Source: Solanum dulcamara
Taxonomy: Eukaryota > Streptophyta > Magnoliopsida > Solanales > Solanaceae
Length of the DNA: 64,000 bases
NCBI RefSeq assembly: GCF_947179165.1
Contig: NC_077238.1
Coordinates: 72,544,757 to 72,608,756 of the forward strand
Direction: 5' to 3'
The stretch's first letter is position 1; each line of letters begins with the position of its first letter. The notes under the pieces were generated by a model. That model was not told where the DNA came from and made no database searches. It saw only the letters and a program-made list of their open reading frames with translations. Positions 23,060-34,027 of the stretch are shown here, piece after piece. The position numbers were made by a program, and so were the translations under genes.

Positions 23060-24600
23060 GAGTAATAGAGATATGTGTCTTTTGGATAGTGTCACAACTC
23101 ATACGATATAAAAGAAAAGAAATATTTCTGTCATTTGATTATGAAAAAGGCCTATGTCAACACAATATCCGGTAATACAAAATCGATTGAAGGCTCTGAA
23201 AGAGCGATCTTATTACTACCTGGAGGAACGATATTGGTAATTGATAACGAATTGTATTGTAGTAAGTCTCAAAGAAACTTGTTAAGTTTCAAGGTTATTC
23301 GTCAAAATGGCTATCATATTGAGACTACGAATGAAGAAAATGTTGAATACTTTTATATTACTACAATGAATACGGAGAAGAAAATTATGCCGAAAAAATG
23401 ACCTGCACTTTCTTCTAGATTGTACCATACAAATATTGGTATTATTGAATCATATGCCATAGTAAAAAAAAATACTAATTCTAATGATTTTATCATTTGG
23501 CATGACCGATTGGGTCATCCCAATTATAATATGATGCGCAGAATTATTGAGAATTCACATGGACACACTTTGAAGAATCAGAAAATTCTTCAATCTAAGG
23601 AATTCTCTTATGTTGCTTATTCCCAAAGAAAACTGATAATTAAACCATCAATAACTAAGGTTGGGATTGAATTCCCTGTATTTCTAGAATGTATACAGGG
23701 TGATATATGTGGGTCAATTCTCCCTTCAAGTGGACCATTTAAATATTATATGGTCTTGATAGATGCACTACAAGATGGTCACATATGTCCTTATTATCAA
23801 CTCGCAACATGACATTTGCGAGATTGTTAGCTCAAATTATAAGGTTAAGAGCACAATTTTTAGATTATGCGACAAAGAAAATTCGCCTTGGTAATGTTGA
23901 TGAATTTACATTTCAATCTTTTAATGATTATTGTATGTCGGTTGAAATAAAAGTTGAGCATCCGATCGCTCATATTCATACTCAAAATGGTTTAGCAGAA
24001 TTATTGATTAAACGCCTCCAATTGATAGCTAGACCATTGTTAATGAGGATAAAATTTCCTCTTTCAGTATGGGGACATGCTATTTTGCATGCAGCAGCAC
24101 TTGTGCACATAAGGCCAACAAATTTTTATGAATTTTCCACATTACAGTTGGCTTTTGGAAGGGAGCCACATATATCCCATCTTAGAATATTTGGGTGTGC
24201 GGTATACATCACAATTTCTCCATCACACCGCACCCAAAGAAGGTTGGGAATATATGTTGGGTATGAATCTCCTTCTATTATAAAATATTTGGAATTTATG
24301 ACTGGAGATTTATTTACGGCAAGATTCGCTGATTGTCATTTTGATGAATCAGTATACTCAACATTAGGGGAAACCCATAAGCAATTGGAAAATGAGATAG
24401 ATTGGACTTCATTATCACTATCTCATTTACATCCTCGAACAAATCAATGTGAGCAAGAAATTCAAAAAATGATTTATTTGCAGAATATTGCAAATCAACT
24501 ATCGGATGCATTTACTAATCTTTCACGGGTTACTAAATTGCATATTCCATCTCCTAATGCTCAAGTTCGAGTTGATGTCCCGGTAGGACAACTTGTTTAG
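23060..24600 (+). pseudogene. copia protease and integrase
   Basis: The protease active site is LLDSVTTHTI near 23080-23110, with the catalytic Asp kept. The integrase begins with HDRLGHPNYNMMRR (about 23502) and the first catalytic Asp in IQGDICG (about 23698). A frameshift near 23780 moves to the frame of 23785-24600. The second catalytic position (usually L-D-N) reads RLGNVDEF, so Asp is lost; the Glu in HTQNGLAE (about 23980) is kept. The rest (HLRIFGCAVY, YVGYESPSI) is the conserved C-terminal part. Confidence 0.75.
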
Positions 24601-24702
24601 GCAAATGAGTCTAGGCCACGCTTAAAACGTGGAAGACCAATTGGTTCCAAAGATAAAAATCCTCAAAAAAGAAAAGGAGTAAATGATCAAGATAATCATA
24701 AT

Positions 24703-26520
24703 TTGGGGGCAATTGCTCAAGAAGAGCCTAGAGACACAACAAATAGTGATACCAACGAGAAGGTCCAAGTACCTGAAAATAATGAGAATGAAGAAATCTC
24801 AATAAGTTATGTCTCGATAGGAAAACGGTGGAACCGAAATGATATTATGGTCTATAATATTTTTGCTTATAATATTTTCATTGAAATAATGCAACAGGAT
24901 AAGGATCTTGAATCAAAATTTGTCGATGCATGTAGACAGAGAAATGATTGACCAAAATGAAAGGGATGCAATTCAAGCAGAGTTAACTTCACTTGAAAAA
25001 CATAAAGTTTTCAGATCAATAATTCGAACACTTAAAGGTGTCAATCCATTATGGTAAAAATGGATTTTTGTGTGTAAATAAAATAAAAAAGGTGAAGTCG
25101 TACGATATAAAGCACGACTTGTAGCCCAAGGGTTTTTGCAAAGGTCTGGCATTGACTATATGGAAACATATTCTCCTATGGTGGATGCAATTACCTTCAG
25201 GTATCTAATGAATTTGGCAGTTAATGAAAAGCTTGAAATGCACCTAATGGACGTGGTCACTGCCTATTTATATGGCTCATTGGACCAAGACATTTTTATA
25301 AAAATTCCCGAAAAGTTCAAATTGCCTGAAGCATACAAGGATTCTCAAGAAACTTGCTCAATAAAGCTTCAGAAATCCTTATACGGGTTAAAACAATTAG
25401 GGCGCATATGGTACAATTGTCTTAGCGAATATTTGTTAAAAGAAGGATATAAAAATGATCCAATTTTCTCTTGTGTCTTTATGAAAAGGTCTGGATCTGA
25501 ATTTGTCATAATAGCAGTATATGTTGATGATTTGAATATTATTAGAACTTTGGAAGAACTTTCAAATGCAGTAAAATGTCTGAAAAAGGAGTTTGAAATG
25601 AAAGACCTCGAAAAGATAAAATTTTATCTTGATCTATAAATTAAACATTTTACAAATGAGATATTCGTACATCAGTCAACATATACTAAAAATATTTTAA
25701 AGAGGTTTAATATGGATAAAGCACATCCATTGAGTACCCCAATGGTTGTGAGATCTCTTGATATTAATACAGATCCATTTCGACCTCATGAAAATGATGA
25801 AGAGGTTATTGGTGCTGAAATACCATATCTTAGTGCAATTGGTGCATTAATGTATCTTGTCAATAATTCTATACCAGATATAGCTTTCTTTGTAAGCTTG
25901 TTATCAAGATTTAGTTGTTCTCCAACACGAAGACACTAAAATGGAATTAAGAATATATTTATATACCTTCGAGGGACCGCTAATATGGGATTGTTTTACT
26001 CAAATGAATCCATGTCACAATTCATTGGTTACACAGATACGGGGTATTTGTCTAATCCCCATAAAGGTCGATTGCAGACAGGCTATTTATTTACATGTGG
26101 TGGTACAGTTATATCATGGCGTTCAACAAAGAAAGCTATGATTTCCACTTCCTAAAATCATGCAAAAATAATATTCATTCATGAAGCAAGTCGAGAATAC
26201 GTTTGGTTAAGATCAATAACTCAACACATTCAAGAAACATGTGGCCTTTCTTTGAAAGGTGACATTCCAACAATAGTGTATGAAGACTATGCTGCATGTA
26301 TAGCTCAACTGAAGGAAGGATACATCAAAGGAGACAGAACAAAATATATTTCACCAAAATTATTTTTTAGTCATGATTTTAAAAAAAAGGGTGAAATAGA
26401 TGTCCAACAAGTTCGTTCAAGTGACAATTTAGCAGATATGTTTACCAAAGTATTGCCGACTTCAACCTTTGAGAAAATGAGATATAAAATTGGAATGCGT
26501 CGTCTCCAAAATATCAAATG
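24703..26520 (+). pseudogene. copia reverse transcriptase and RNase H
   Basis: The N-terminal linker EISISYVSIGKRWNRND (about 24795) leads to KARLVAQGF, then YMETYSPMVDA. The long open part 25136-25639 has SLYGLKQLGRIWYN and the catalytic box YVDDLNII intact near 25520. Stops at 25637 and 25937 break the frame. RNase H follows: IGYTDTGYLS (about 26020), a broken STS-NHAK segment, YEDYAACIAQ, GDRTKYI and DNLADMFTKVLP, ending at 26520. Loss of Glu in the AE-A motif (here AKI) is likely inactivating. Confidence 0.8.
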
Positions 26521-26786
26521 AAGTTTTCATCAGGGGAAGTAAAATACGCGTTGCACTCTTTTTTCCTTAATCAAGGTTTTGTCCCACTAGGTTTTTTCTG
26601 GTAAAAGTTTTAATGAGGTAGCACTCAAAGCGTATTACCAGAAGTTATATACTCTTTTTCCTTCATTAGGTTTTTTTCCACTGGGTTTTTCTAGTAAGGT
26701 TTTAACGAGGTACAACATTTATGAGTGTTCAAAATAACTATATATATTTGTCCTTCCACTAAAATTTTTCTTTTACATGGACATCT

Positions 26787-26795
26787 AAGGGGAAG
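26787..26795 (+). other. Polypurine tract of copia element
   Basis: TAAGGGGAAG directly precedes the right LTR. Confidence 0.7.
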
Positions 26796-26988
26796 TATTA
26801 TAAAGTTGGTTTGTTAGTGGATGTTCCATTATTAAAGTGGATAACTTGGCAACATTTTTATTCTTCTCATTTGGCTATAAATATAGCCACATTTCAGCAA
26901 TGAAAAAATATATTGATACTCAACTCTCTCTCTTTCTCTTACTATCTCTCTTCCTTATTAATTTGTTAAGTTAGCTTGTTTTATAACA
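26796..26988 (+). repeat. 3' LTR of copia element
   Basis: 193 bp, same length and ends as the 5' LTR, followed by the duplicated GAAGA. Confidence 0.92.
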
Positions 26989-27205
26989 GAAGAGAATATC
27001 TTATATGGTCATTCAATTTTGAATGGCCCAGCTAAAAAGTTACTCAACTTTATTTTATAATTTAAAAATCACTCATCTTAGAATAGTTTACTTATAAAGT
27101 CACTCAACCAATTTAAATAACTTTTTAATTAATTCTGTTGAAATATAATTTAAAAAATAATAATATAGTCAGTTATATTATTTTATTAACCCGTTCCACT
27201 TCACC

Positions 27206-27220
27206 AATCAAATCATAACA
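27206..27220. repeat. 15-bp target-site duplication of RTE LINE (left copy)
   Basis: AATCAAATCATAACA occurs identically at 27206-27220 and 28736-28750, flanking the LINE. Confidence 0.9.
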
Positions 27221-28735
27221 ACAACAACAACAACAACTCAGTGAAGTCCCACAACGTAGGGTCTGGGAAGGGTAAAGTGTACGCAGACCTTATTCCTACC
27301 AAGGTAGGACGACCGTTTTCGAGAGACCCTCGGCTCAAAAGAAGTATAAAAAGAGGTCAGATAAGGCTAAGAAGTTCAGAGCAATATGGAAAATCAAATA
27401 ATGAATAACACAAATAACGAAAATGACACAGGTAAAATAGAGTAATCAAAGTACAGAAAATAATAGAAAGATAATAATAGAAATCAGAGCACAAGAAATT
27501 ATAGTGCGCTAATGCGCCTACTAATGCGGAAGAATAACGAGACTATGTACTAGCCTTTTACCCTAATATGGGTCCTCCACACCCTCCTATCTAAGGTCAT
27601 GTCTTCGGCAAGTTGTAACTGTGCTATGTCCTGTCTAATCACATTTCTCCAATATTTCTTCGGCCTACCGCTACCTCTTTTGAAACCATCCATGCCTAAT
27701 CCTATCGCTCCTGGTATACCCACACATCCATCTCAACATTCTCATTTCGGCTATTTTCATCTTTTGAACGTGAGAGACCTTAACTGGCCAACACTCCGTC
27801 CCATATAACATAGCCGGTCTAACCACCACTTTGTAGAACTTGCCCTTAAGTTGTGGTGACACCTTCTTGTCACATAGCACACCGGAAGGGAGCCTCCATT
27901 TCATCCACCCTGCCCCAATACGATGTGTGACATCATCGTCAATCTCTCCACTGCCTTGCATGATAAACCCAAGGCACTTGAAACTACTTTTCTTTTGGAT
28001 GTCCTGGTCACCAAGCCTAAGTTCCGCACCAACCTCCTGAGGTGTCTCACTGAACTTGCACTCTAAGTACTCTGTCTTGGTCCTACTCAGCTTAAACCCT
28101 TTAGACTCTAAGGTATGTCTCAAATCCTCCAGCTTAGTGTTAACTCTGCTACGAGTCTCATCGATCAGGACTATGTCGTCCGCAAAAAGCATACACCATG
28201 GCACCTCACCTTGAATTTGTCACGTCAATCCATTCATCACCAAGGCTGATCTTTGATGCAACCCCATCATAACTGGAAAGTGCTCTGAGTCCCCTCCTAC
28301 TGTCTTTTTCCTAGTTTTGGCACCCTCATATATGTCCTTGATCATCCTAATGTACGCCACAGGTACACCTTTAACCTCCAAACATCTCCATAATATCTCT
28401 CGTGGAACTTTATCGTAAGCCTTTTCTAGATCGATGAATACCATATCAAAGTCCCTCTTCCTCTCCCTATACTGCTCCACCGGTCTCCTCATAAGATGGA
28501 TGGCTTCTGTAGTTGAGCGTCCCGGCATAAATCCGAACTGGTTCTCTAAAGTAGACACGCCTCTTCTAACCCTCATCTCCACCACTCTTTCCCACACTTT
28601 CATAGTATGGATTAGAAGCTTGATAACTCTATAGTTGTTGCAGCACTGGATATCCCCCTTGTTTTTATATAGAGGAATCATTACGCTCGACCTCCATTCT
28701 TCGGGCATCATTGTTGTCTTAAAGATGACATTAAA
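27221..28735 (-). mobile_element. 5'-truncated RTE-type LINE
   Basis: Non-LTR retroposon on the minus strand: RT domain, C-terminal region, ~320-bp 3' UTR, and a 3' end of repeated TTG (read as CAACAA on this strand at 27217-27237). It is bounded by a perfect 15-bp duplication, the signature of target-primed reverse transcription. The endonuclease and 5' part are missing at 28735. Confidence 0.9.
27555..28735 (-). pseudogene. RTE LINE reverse transcriptase (partial)
   Basis: 28741-28220 encodes [38 protein letters not shown] and [24 protein letters not shown] is the template-grip segment. A short deletion with frameshift near 28210 removes part of the palm. The frame then continues at 28204 with [16 protein letters not shown], the intact catalytic box, and [13 protein letters not shown]. 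The C-terminal part ([26 protein letters not shown]) loses a segment near 27690, then ends with GRPKKYWRNVIRQDI near 27640-27660. RTE rather than L1 is judged from these motifs. Confidence 0.85.
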
Positions 28736-28789
28736 AATCAAATCATAACATACTAAGAAAATATGTGATTAAAACTTAAATTCCAAAAA

Positions 28790-28910
28790 AATAACATATT
28801 CAGTGAAATCCCACAAAGTGGGGTATGGAGATAATAGATTGTATACAAATCTTACTACTACCTCGTGAAAATAGAGAGACTATTTCTGAAAGACTCTCGG
28901 CTCAAGTGAT
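28790..28910 (-). mobile_element. Diverged second copy of RTE LINE 3' tail
   Basis: TTCAGTGAAATCCCACAAAG near 28800 and GAAAGACTCTCGGCTCAAG near 28890 match the tail at 27238-27345 with many changes. It is probably an older insertion in the same fold-back element. Confidence 0.65.
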
Positions 28911-29500
28911 ATTTTTTTTTCCAAAAAAGAAAAAAAAGTCAATATCAAAGAAACAAAAAAGAGAAAGACCCTAGACAAGAAAAAAAAGAATTTAGTCAAT
29001 ATAAAAGAAAAATAAGAGAAAAGAAAATACTAGAATCGGAAAGGAAAGAAGTTTTGCCCATTGTTGTTGCGCATTTTGCAAGGAATTTTTTATTATAATT
29101 AAATAATTGGAGCAGGTTCAATAAAATTACTAAAATGGATATCTTATTATTTCTTTTAAAAAATTGAAATAAAACAAATTACATTTGAACAAAATTTAAT
29201 GAAAAAAATTGTTTAAATTAATTAGATGACTTTTTAAGTAAAATATCAATAGTTGAGTGACTTTTGAGTTTTAAAACAAAGTTGAGTGTCTTAGCTTTCT
29301 AAGTGAATTATTTTAAGTTGAGTAACTTTTGAGTTAGAAAATAAAATTAAGTGACTTTCTAAGTGAACTATTCAAAATTGAGTGATTTTTGAGTCATAAA
29401 ATAAAGTTGAGTGACTTTCTAAGAGTGAACTATTCAAAATTGAATAACTTTTTAAAGTGAGTTATTCAAACTTAAGTGATCATCGGAGATACTATCTCTT

Positions 29501-29910
29501 AAAATTGGGGGTGAGTCATTTGATTCTAAGTTTGTCAGGTGTCCCTTCATCAAATTAAAATTAAGAGCAAATTTATGTCAAAATATAATAAGAGGAATAG
29601 CTAAATCGAAAATACAACAACGGATACGTTTAAATTATTTCGGATAGTATATGGGTATTTGGCCCTTTTTGAATATATTAGAATTAGAATCTTTGAAAAT
29701 TAAAAGTATGAGGTTGAAGTACACATAAGAGTAGAATAGAAGTAGTGAAAGTGTAAATGTACCAAACTTAGGCTTAATTTTCTAAACCTAATATAATAAG
29801 ATTTCTGATCCTGACAGCAAAGCGTTTACCTTAGTTGCCTTAAATTCCTTCTTACAAATGGTCCCTTTTATCATCCTCTATTCACACTTTACAAAAATAA
29901 TAATCTTGGA
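29501..29910. other. Upstream region of the small host gene
   Basis: AT-rich, no ORF. It probably contains the promoter of the gene at 30551, but I cannot pick out a TATA box with confidence. Confidence 0.35.
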
Positions 29911-30540
29911 GCAACCCATCACCAATCTCTGGTAAAAATTTGATCTTCTCTTCTACTTTTCATTTTCTGTTAAGTTTTAGTCTTTGGGTTTTCACAGATT
30001 GCCCTAAAGATTACAACTTTTTCTTGTTTTTGGGTTCCTAAAGATTCTAATTGTTATTTTTTTCTATGGATTGTTTTCCATTAATATCTTGCAAACCCCA
30101 TCAGTCATTTTCTAATCTCTTTTGGGTTTTCAAAGATTGTAACTTTTTCTTGATTTTGGTTCCTAAAGATTCTAACTGTTGGTTGTTTTCCATTAAAATC
30201 TTGCAAACCCCATCAGTCATTTTGCCAATCTCTTTTGAATTTTTAAAGATTGTGACTTTTTCTTGTTTTTGGTTCCTAAAGATTCTAACTTTTGGTTGTT
30301 TTCCATTAAAATCTTGCAAACCCATCAGTCCCTTTACTAATCTCTTTTTGGTTTTCAAAGATTTGTAACTTTTTCTTGTGTTTGGTTGAAAAAGATTCTA
30401 ATTTTTTCCCCCATGGATTGTTTTCCATTGAAATCTTGAAAACCCCACCAATCCCTTTACCAATCTCTGCTAGAATTTTGCCAAAAATTGCAACTTTTTC
30501 TTGTTTTGGTTGATAAAGATTTTCTTTTCTTTTCTTTTCT
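29911..30540 (+). repeat. Tandemly amplified ~115-bp leader unit, about five copies
   Basis: The block TTGTTTTCCATTRAAATCTTG starts at 30071, 30183, 30296 and 30418 (spacing 112, 113 and 122). Each is followed by AAACCCCATCAGTC, AATCTCTTTTGG, AAAGATTGTAACTTTTTCTT and GGTTCCTAAAGATTCTAA. A partial first copy covers about 29911-30070. The last copy runs into a TTTTC-repeat pyrimidine tract ending CAAG just before the ATG, resembling a 3' splice site. The array would lie in the 5' UTR or a leader intron. Confidence 0.85.
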
Positions 30541-30550
30541 TTTTTCAAGA

Positions 30551-30823
30551 ATGGGAAGTCAAGGAAACAGTTGGGCAGATCAATGGGGCAGCCAAAACGA
30601 CGTCGTAGATGAAGGTTATAAGAGCAAGGGAAAAGGCGGCGGCGGTGGCAAGAAGATGGAAAAGGTGACGGCGGTGGCATCGGCAAGTTTTGGAAAGGCG
30701 AAATCGGCAGCGGCGGTGGGGGCTGACAAGGCGAAGGCTGCGGCGGTGGTTGGTGCAAAAAAGGTGAAGAGTGGAACTTCATTTGGGTTTAAATGGATTA
30801 AGGACAAGTGCCAGAAAAAGTGA
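30551..30823 (+). CDS. Small Ala/Gly/Lys-rich plant protein, function unknown
   Basis: Intact 90-residue frame from ATG at 30551 to the TGA stop ending at 30823. The N-terminus is MGSQGNSWADQWGSQND. A Gly/Lys run follows (residues 25-36), then an Ala-rich stretch with near-repeats KAKSAAAVGADKAKAAAVVG (residues 49-68), and a basic end, VKSGTSFGFKWIKDKCQKK. There is no signal peptide, membrane helix or catalytic motif. The Ala/Lys region could form an amphipathic helix. N-terminal W-x-x-QW and a C-terminal SGTSxGxKWIKxK recall a family of short plant proteins of unknown role, but I cannot name it surely. GC content is clearly higher than the flanks. I chose this ATG because the in-frame upstream extension is only pyrimidine tract. 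A candidate poly(A) signal AATAAA lies at 31061-31066. This is the only gene here that looks selected rather than decayed. Confidence 0.75.
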   Translation: MGSQGNSWADQWGSQNDVVDEGYKSKGKGGGGGKKMEKVTAVASASFGKAKSAAAVGADKAKAAAVVGAKKVKSGTSFGFKWIKDKCQKK

Positions 30824-31955
30824 TTTTGTGAAGACAAAAAAATTCATTTGAATCAATGAAAGGTTTACTTATATGTATACGGATTGTTTTGATGAAGGAA
30901 ATTTGAATTCTTTTTAATTTCATGCACTTGTTCTGTTCAAGTTATTAGTCTATAGCGTTTTGGCGATCAAGAAATTTAGATGTCTCTGAGGAAATTGCGA
31001 ACTATTCTCTATTTTAAAATAATTGAATTATTGAAATATGGTATATATTTTAAGAAACAAAATAAAGACATAAATTAAATATATTTTTTTTATTTTTGCC
31101 CTTTGCAAATTCCATGTTAATTATTAATATTCATTTAATTCAACCTTGAAATTTAATTAATAAAGGGTAAAATTAAAAAAAATCTCCAATATTTAACTTG
31201 AATAGTAAACAATTTAATTATTTTAAATACTGAATAATAATTTAACAATTTAATTATTTTAAAATGAAGAAAGTAACAATTAGATGTTTTATGACAAAAG
31301 AATGTATTTTCTACCTTTGCTACAAAGTATTTTTCACCCTTTTTGCCATACACGTAGTTTTGGTTTCCCTGCTCTGCAATGGTGGAGCCATATCTTACCC
31401 TCTGTTTGGATGATTTGTGTTATTTTGGATTGTTAGATAATGTCACATCATTAATCTGAATAATGTATCTATCAAACAACCATCCAAAATTCCAAACAAG
31501 ATGTTAGGAAGGAGATTCAATTTTAATCTTTAATATCATAAAAAAAAATCGGAATGTATTAGTGCGTAAGATAAGGAATAATAATTTTTTGAAAAAAAGA
31601 AAGATCAACTTATCTTCATTTGGTTTTATTTTGAAAATACCAATCCCAAGAAATTAGTATTACACATATAATATTATATTGTGATGTCTCATATTTAGTC
31701 TAGTGAATCGATCATTTACCAATAAAAGTATATCACTAAATAATTTCGTCATTTTTAAATTTTAGCAATATAATCTCATCATTATACACTCCTAGAATAT
31801 CACCAACCAAATTACCCCTCAGTATAATGAATAATTGTGGTTTAAATTTGTCTTACGTTATAAGTACAAAATATCATATATTTTTTAAAGGTCCACCAAG
31901 ATTGAGAATTCCTAGATTCCTTCTTCCTAGAAATAAGATTATTTTTTTTTACAAT
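30824..31955. other. 3' flank and intergenic AT-rich sequence
   Basis: No coding frame. It includes the likely 3' UTR of the small gene and one possible MITE at about 31401-31500. Confidence 0.4.
31401..31500. mobile_element. Possible small MITE
   Basis: TCTGTTTGGATG at the left and CATCCAAAATTCCAAACAAG at the right are imperfect inverted repeats around a ~70-bp AT-rich core. I see no convincing target duplication. Confidence 0.3.
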
Positions 31956-31959
31956 ACTT

Positions 31960-32532
31960 GAACTTTAAGAAATCACCCCTAAAGAGTTTTTCTTATCCTC
32001 AATGTCCACCATTGTTTGTATTCCATAGATTTGCAAATGTCTTTTATCTTTCTAAACTTCAATTTGTCCTCCTGATAGAGAGCACACAGAGTATCCCAAG
32101 ATGTTCCATTATACTTTTTCTTATCATTTAGTAAATTTCCAAAAGAAATTTGCCATCATTCTTTCAATTTGCTTCATATTGGTCTTAGGAGGGAACATCA
32201 CAATTAGTAAAGTATACGTGTAGTTTTCTTGATTCTGTTATTAATTTCATTCATAAGCTTTGGATCATGAAGTGGCTTTTGTTTTTTGTTGATTTTCTGT
32301 CCTGGGACTTTTTCATAAGTAGACAAAGTCTCCATGATAATACGAAGAGTTCCCTCTCCCCAGAGGAGAAAATGATAATATCATCAATAAAACTGAGGTG
32401 GACCCCTTTCTTTCCGTATAAAAATCATGGAACAATGCACTATCATTAAGGTTATTTATCTTTCTTGAAAAAACTTCAGCACCAAAGGTGAACAATGCCA
32501 GTAAAGGACCATGAGATTATGTGGCTTTGATC
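31960..32532 (-). pseudogene. L1-type LINE reverse transcriptase, 3' part
   Basis: Read on the minus strand with frameshifts: PLLALFTFGAEVFSRKINNL (about 32505-32440), then the catalytic region with FIDDIIIFSSGEGTL (about 32385-32340) and TYEKVPGQKINKKQ. The thumb and connection follow: RMMANFFWKFTK, WDTLCALYQEDKLKFRKIKD and CKSMEYKQWWTLR (about 32030-31980). This is plant L1 RT. Its 5' continuation appears 17.3 kb away at 49827. Confidence 0.75.
32524..32532. repeat. 9-bp target-site duplication of MULE-like element (left copy)
   Basis: GCTTTGATC at 32524-32532 and again at 49827-49835, exactly bounding the sequence inserted in the L1 remnant. Confidence 0.6.
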
Positions 32533-33110
32533 CAAAGCCGTCTCAAGCTTTGGGGGCTTAAAGCCAAACATCATAGAGAAGGTAGAAGGTATGCGGACCT
32601 TATAAAGTTAAAAGGTAAATAATGTAAATTTTCAATGAAAAAATATAATATAAAGTTAGAATGATAAAAATTTGATTCAAAAATTTGAAAAGTTTATATA
32701 ATGATATCGAAATAGTGTTGATTTGTTGCAGTACTTGAAATTTGAAGAGGACACTAAAAACAAATTTGATCTTTTTATAAACACACAACAATAGATAATG
32801 CATAATGTAGAAGGTTAGACCATTTGAGAGACTTTGAATATTCAATAATGAGAAAACAAAAAAAGTGAAAAGAGAATTAAAAATCTAAACTTAAGAATAA
32901 TAATATGGGTTCGTGATAATCATCAGGATATAAATAAGGCATCAAAATAGATAGCCACGTTGGAAAGGAATGCTATAATTAACTAAAATCTATTTCATTT
33001 CTCAATTATTACAATAATCCTCACATTAAACAAGGTAAAAATATTATTATATTTTATACCTAATATTTTTTTAAAAAATTTATCAGTACATGAGATTTTT
33101 TAAAAATATA

Positions 33111-33570
33111 CACTACAACAAAATATATTTATAGCTACGAAATCTAAGCTATAAATTTAAAAATTGTAGCTATTTCTCAATAATAGCCACAAAATTTAAA
33201 CTATGTAGCTATTTAGAAATTCGTAAAAAAAAATAGCCACCAAAATCAAAACTAGCAAAGCTAATTTCTCACTTTTGGTACAATTACTAATAATCGTGAC
33301 AATAATTGTCTAAATAGCCACAATTTTATTGCTACAATAAACTTTTGTAGCTGATCATAAGTTCTTGCCACGCTATACAAGTTACTGTAGCAATAATAAC
33401 CTTTTAGCCATAATAAACCATTTGAATCAAAATATTGTAGCTAAATATTTTTGTTTTGCTTCAAATTATAAAAATTCGTGGCAATGGTTAAATATATAGC
33501 CACGTCTTTTTTGCTATAGTAAAATTTTGTAGCTAATTATTAATTTTTGCCCCGAGTTAAAATTGTAAAT
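33111..33570. repeat. CACTA left terminal and subterminal repeats
   Basis: TIR followed by many copies of GTAGCTAT, AATAGCCACAAAAT and TAGCCACG in both orientations. Confidence 0.85.
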
Positions 33571-33603
33571 TGCAAGATTAGTTCTCCGTGTTTTTTTTTT
33601 AAA

Positions 33604-34009
33604 AAAAGGATGGGCATGGTTGGTGGGAAGAGCTCCTTCAGCTCCTCATTCAATACATCAAAATTCACAGACAGAGAGAAAAATATTTAGAGAGCTATTA
33701 GGTTTTCATAGACTATATATAAGAAAATAATTTGTGAAGAAAAATAGAGTATAAGCGATATTTTTGTAAGGTGGTAAAATAAAAGAGTGCTATTCCTTTT
33801 GAGTGTGTGGTAGTCATTTTTGAGTATTGTATTCGTGACTACACGGTGTAAAAATTCCTTACTATAGTATATCAGTTTCTCCTCTTGGCCCGTGAGTTTT
33901 TTCTCTATTTGAGTTTTCACGTAAAATTCTTGGTGTTATTATTTTTTTTATTTTATTTCTACTATTTTGACTATATATATTTTCGTGTTTGTCTGCATTT
34001 TTTTCAACA
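33604..34009 (+). repeat. 5' LTR of truncated copia
   Basis: Its right end TTTTTTTCAACA at 34009 is fixed by the adjacent primer site AACTGATATCAGATCAAG (34010-34027). The left limit near 33604 is a guess because there is no second LTR to compare. Confidence 0.55.
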
Positions 34010-34027
34010 AACTGATATCAGATCAAG

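Larger units (their letters stand above)
21496..26988 (+). mobile_element. Structurally complete Ty1/copia retrotransposon, 193-bp LTRs
   Basis: Direct repeats 21496-21688 and 26796-26988 flank one 5.5-kb unit with gag, PR, integrase, RT and RNase H in copia order. The flanking 5-bp duplication GAAGA is perfect (21491-21495, 26989-26993). A primer site follows the left LTR and a polypurine tract precedes the right one. By eye the LTRs differ at about 15 of 193 positions. The frame is broken in several places, so it is not autonomous. I do not assign a lineage. Confidence 0.92.
26990..29500. mobile_element. Fold-back (long terminal inverted repeat) element with tandem repeats in its arms
   Basis: The left arm (26990 to about 27130) and the reverse complement of the right arm (about 29180-29500) share AAGAGA, then TTCAATTTTGAAT, AAAAAGTTA-TCAACTTTATTTTATA and AAATCACTCA. 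The right arm contains about four tandem copies of a ~60-bp unit; the left has about one and a half. The core is occupied by an RTE LINE. No transposase is visible. The type is uncertain: MULE-related MITE or fold-back. Confidence 0.6.

Noticed and set aside
27599..28040. Plus-strand frames over the LINE
   Set aside because: Antisense of the RTE reverse transcriptase, which is clearly on the minus strand.
30306..30782. 158-residue Pro-rich minus-strand frame
   Set aside because: Antisense to the small gene and its leader repeats; composition mirrors the Gly/Ala codons on the other strand.
31153..31353. Possible second small host gene on the minus strand
   Set aside because: Lys/Phe/Asn-rich chance frame in AT-rich DNA, no homologous motif, no codon bias unlike the surroundings.
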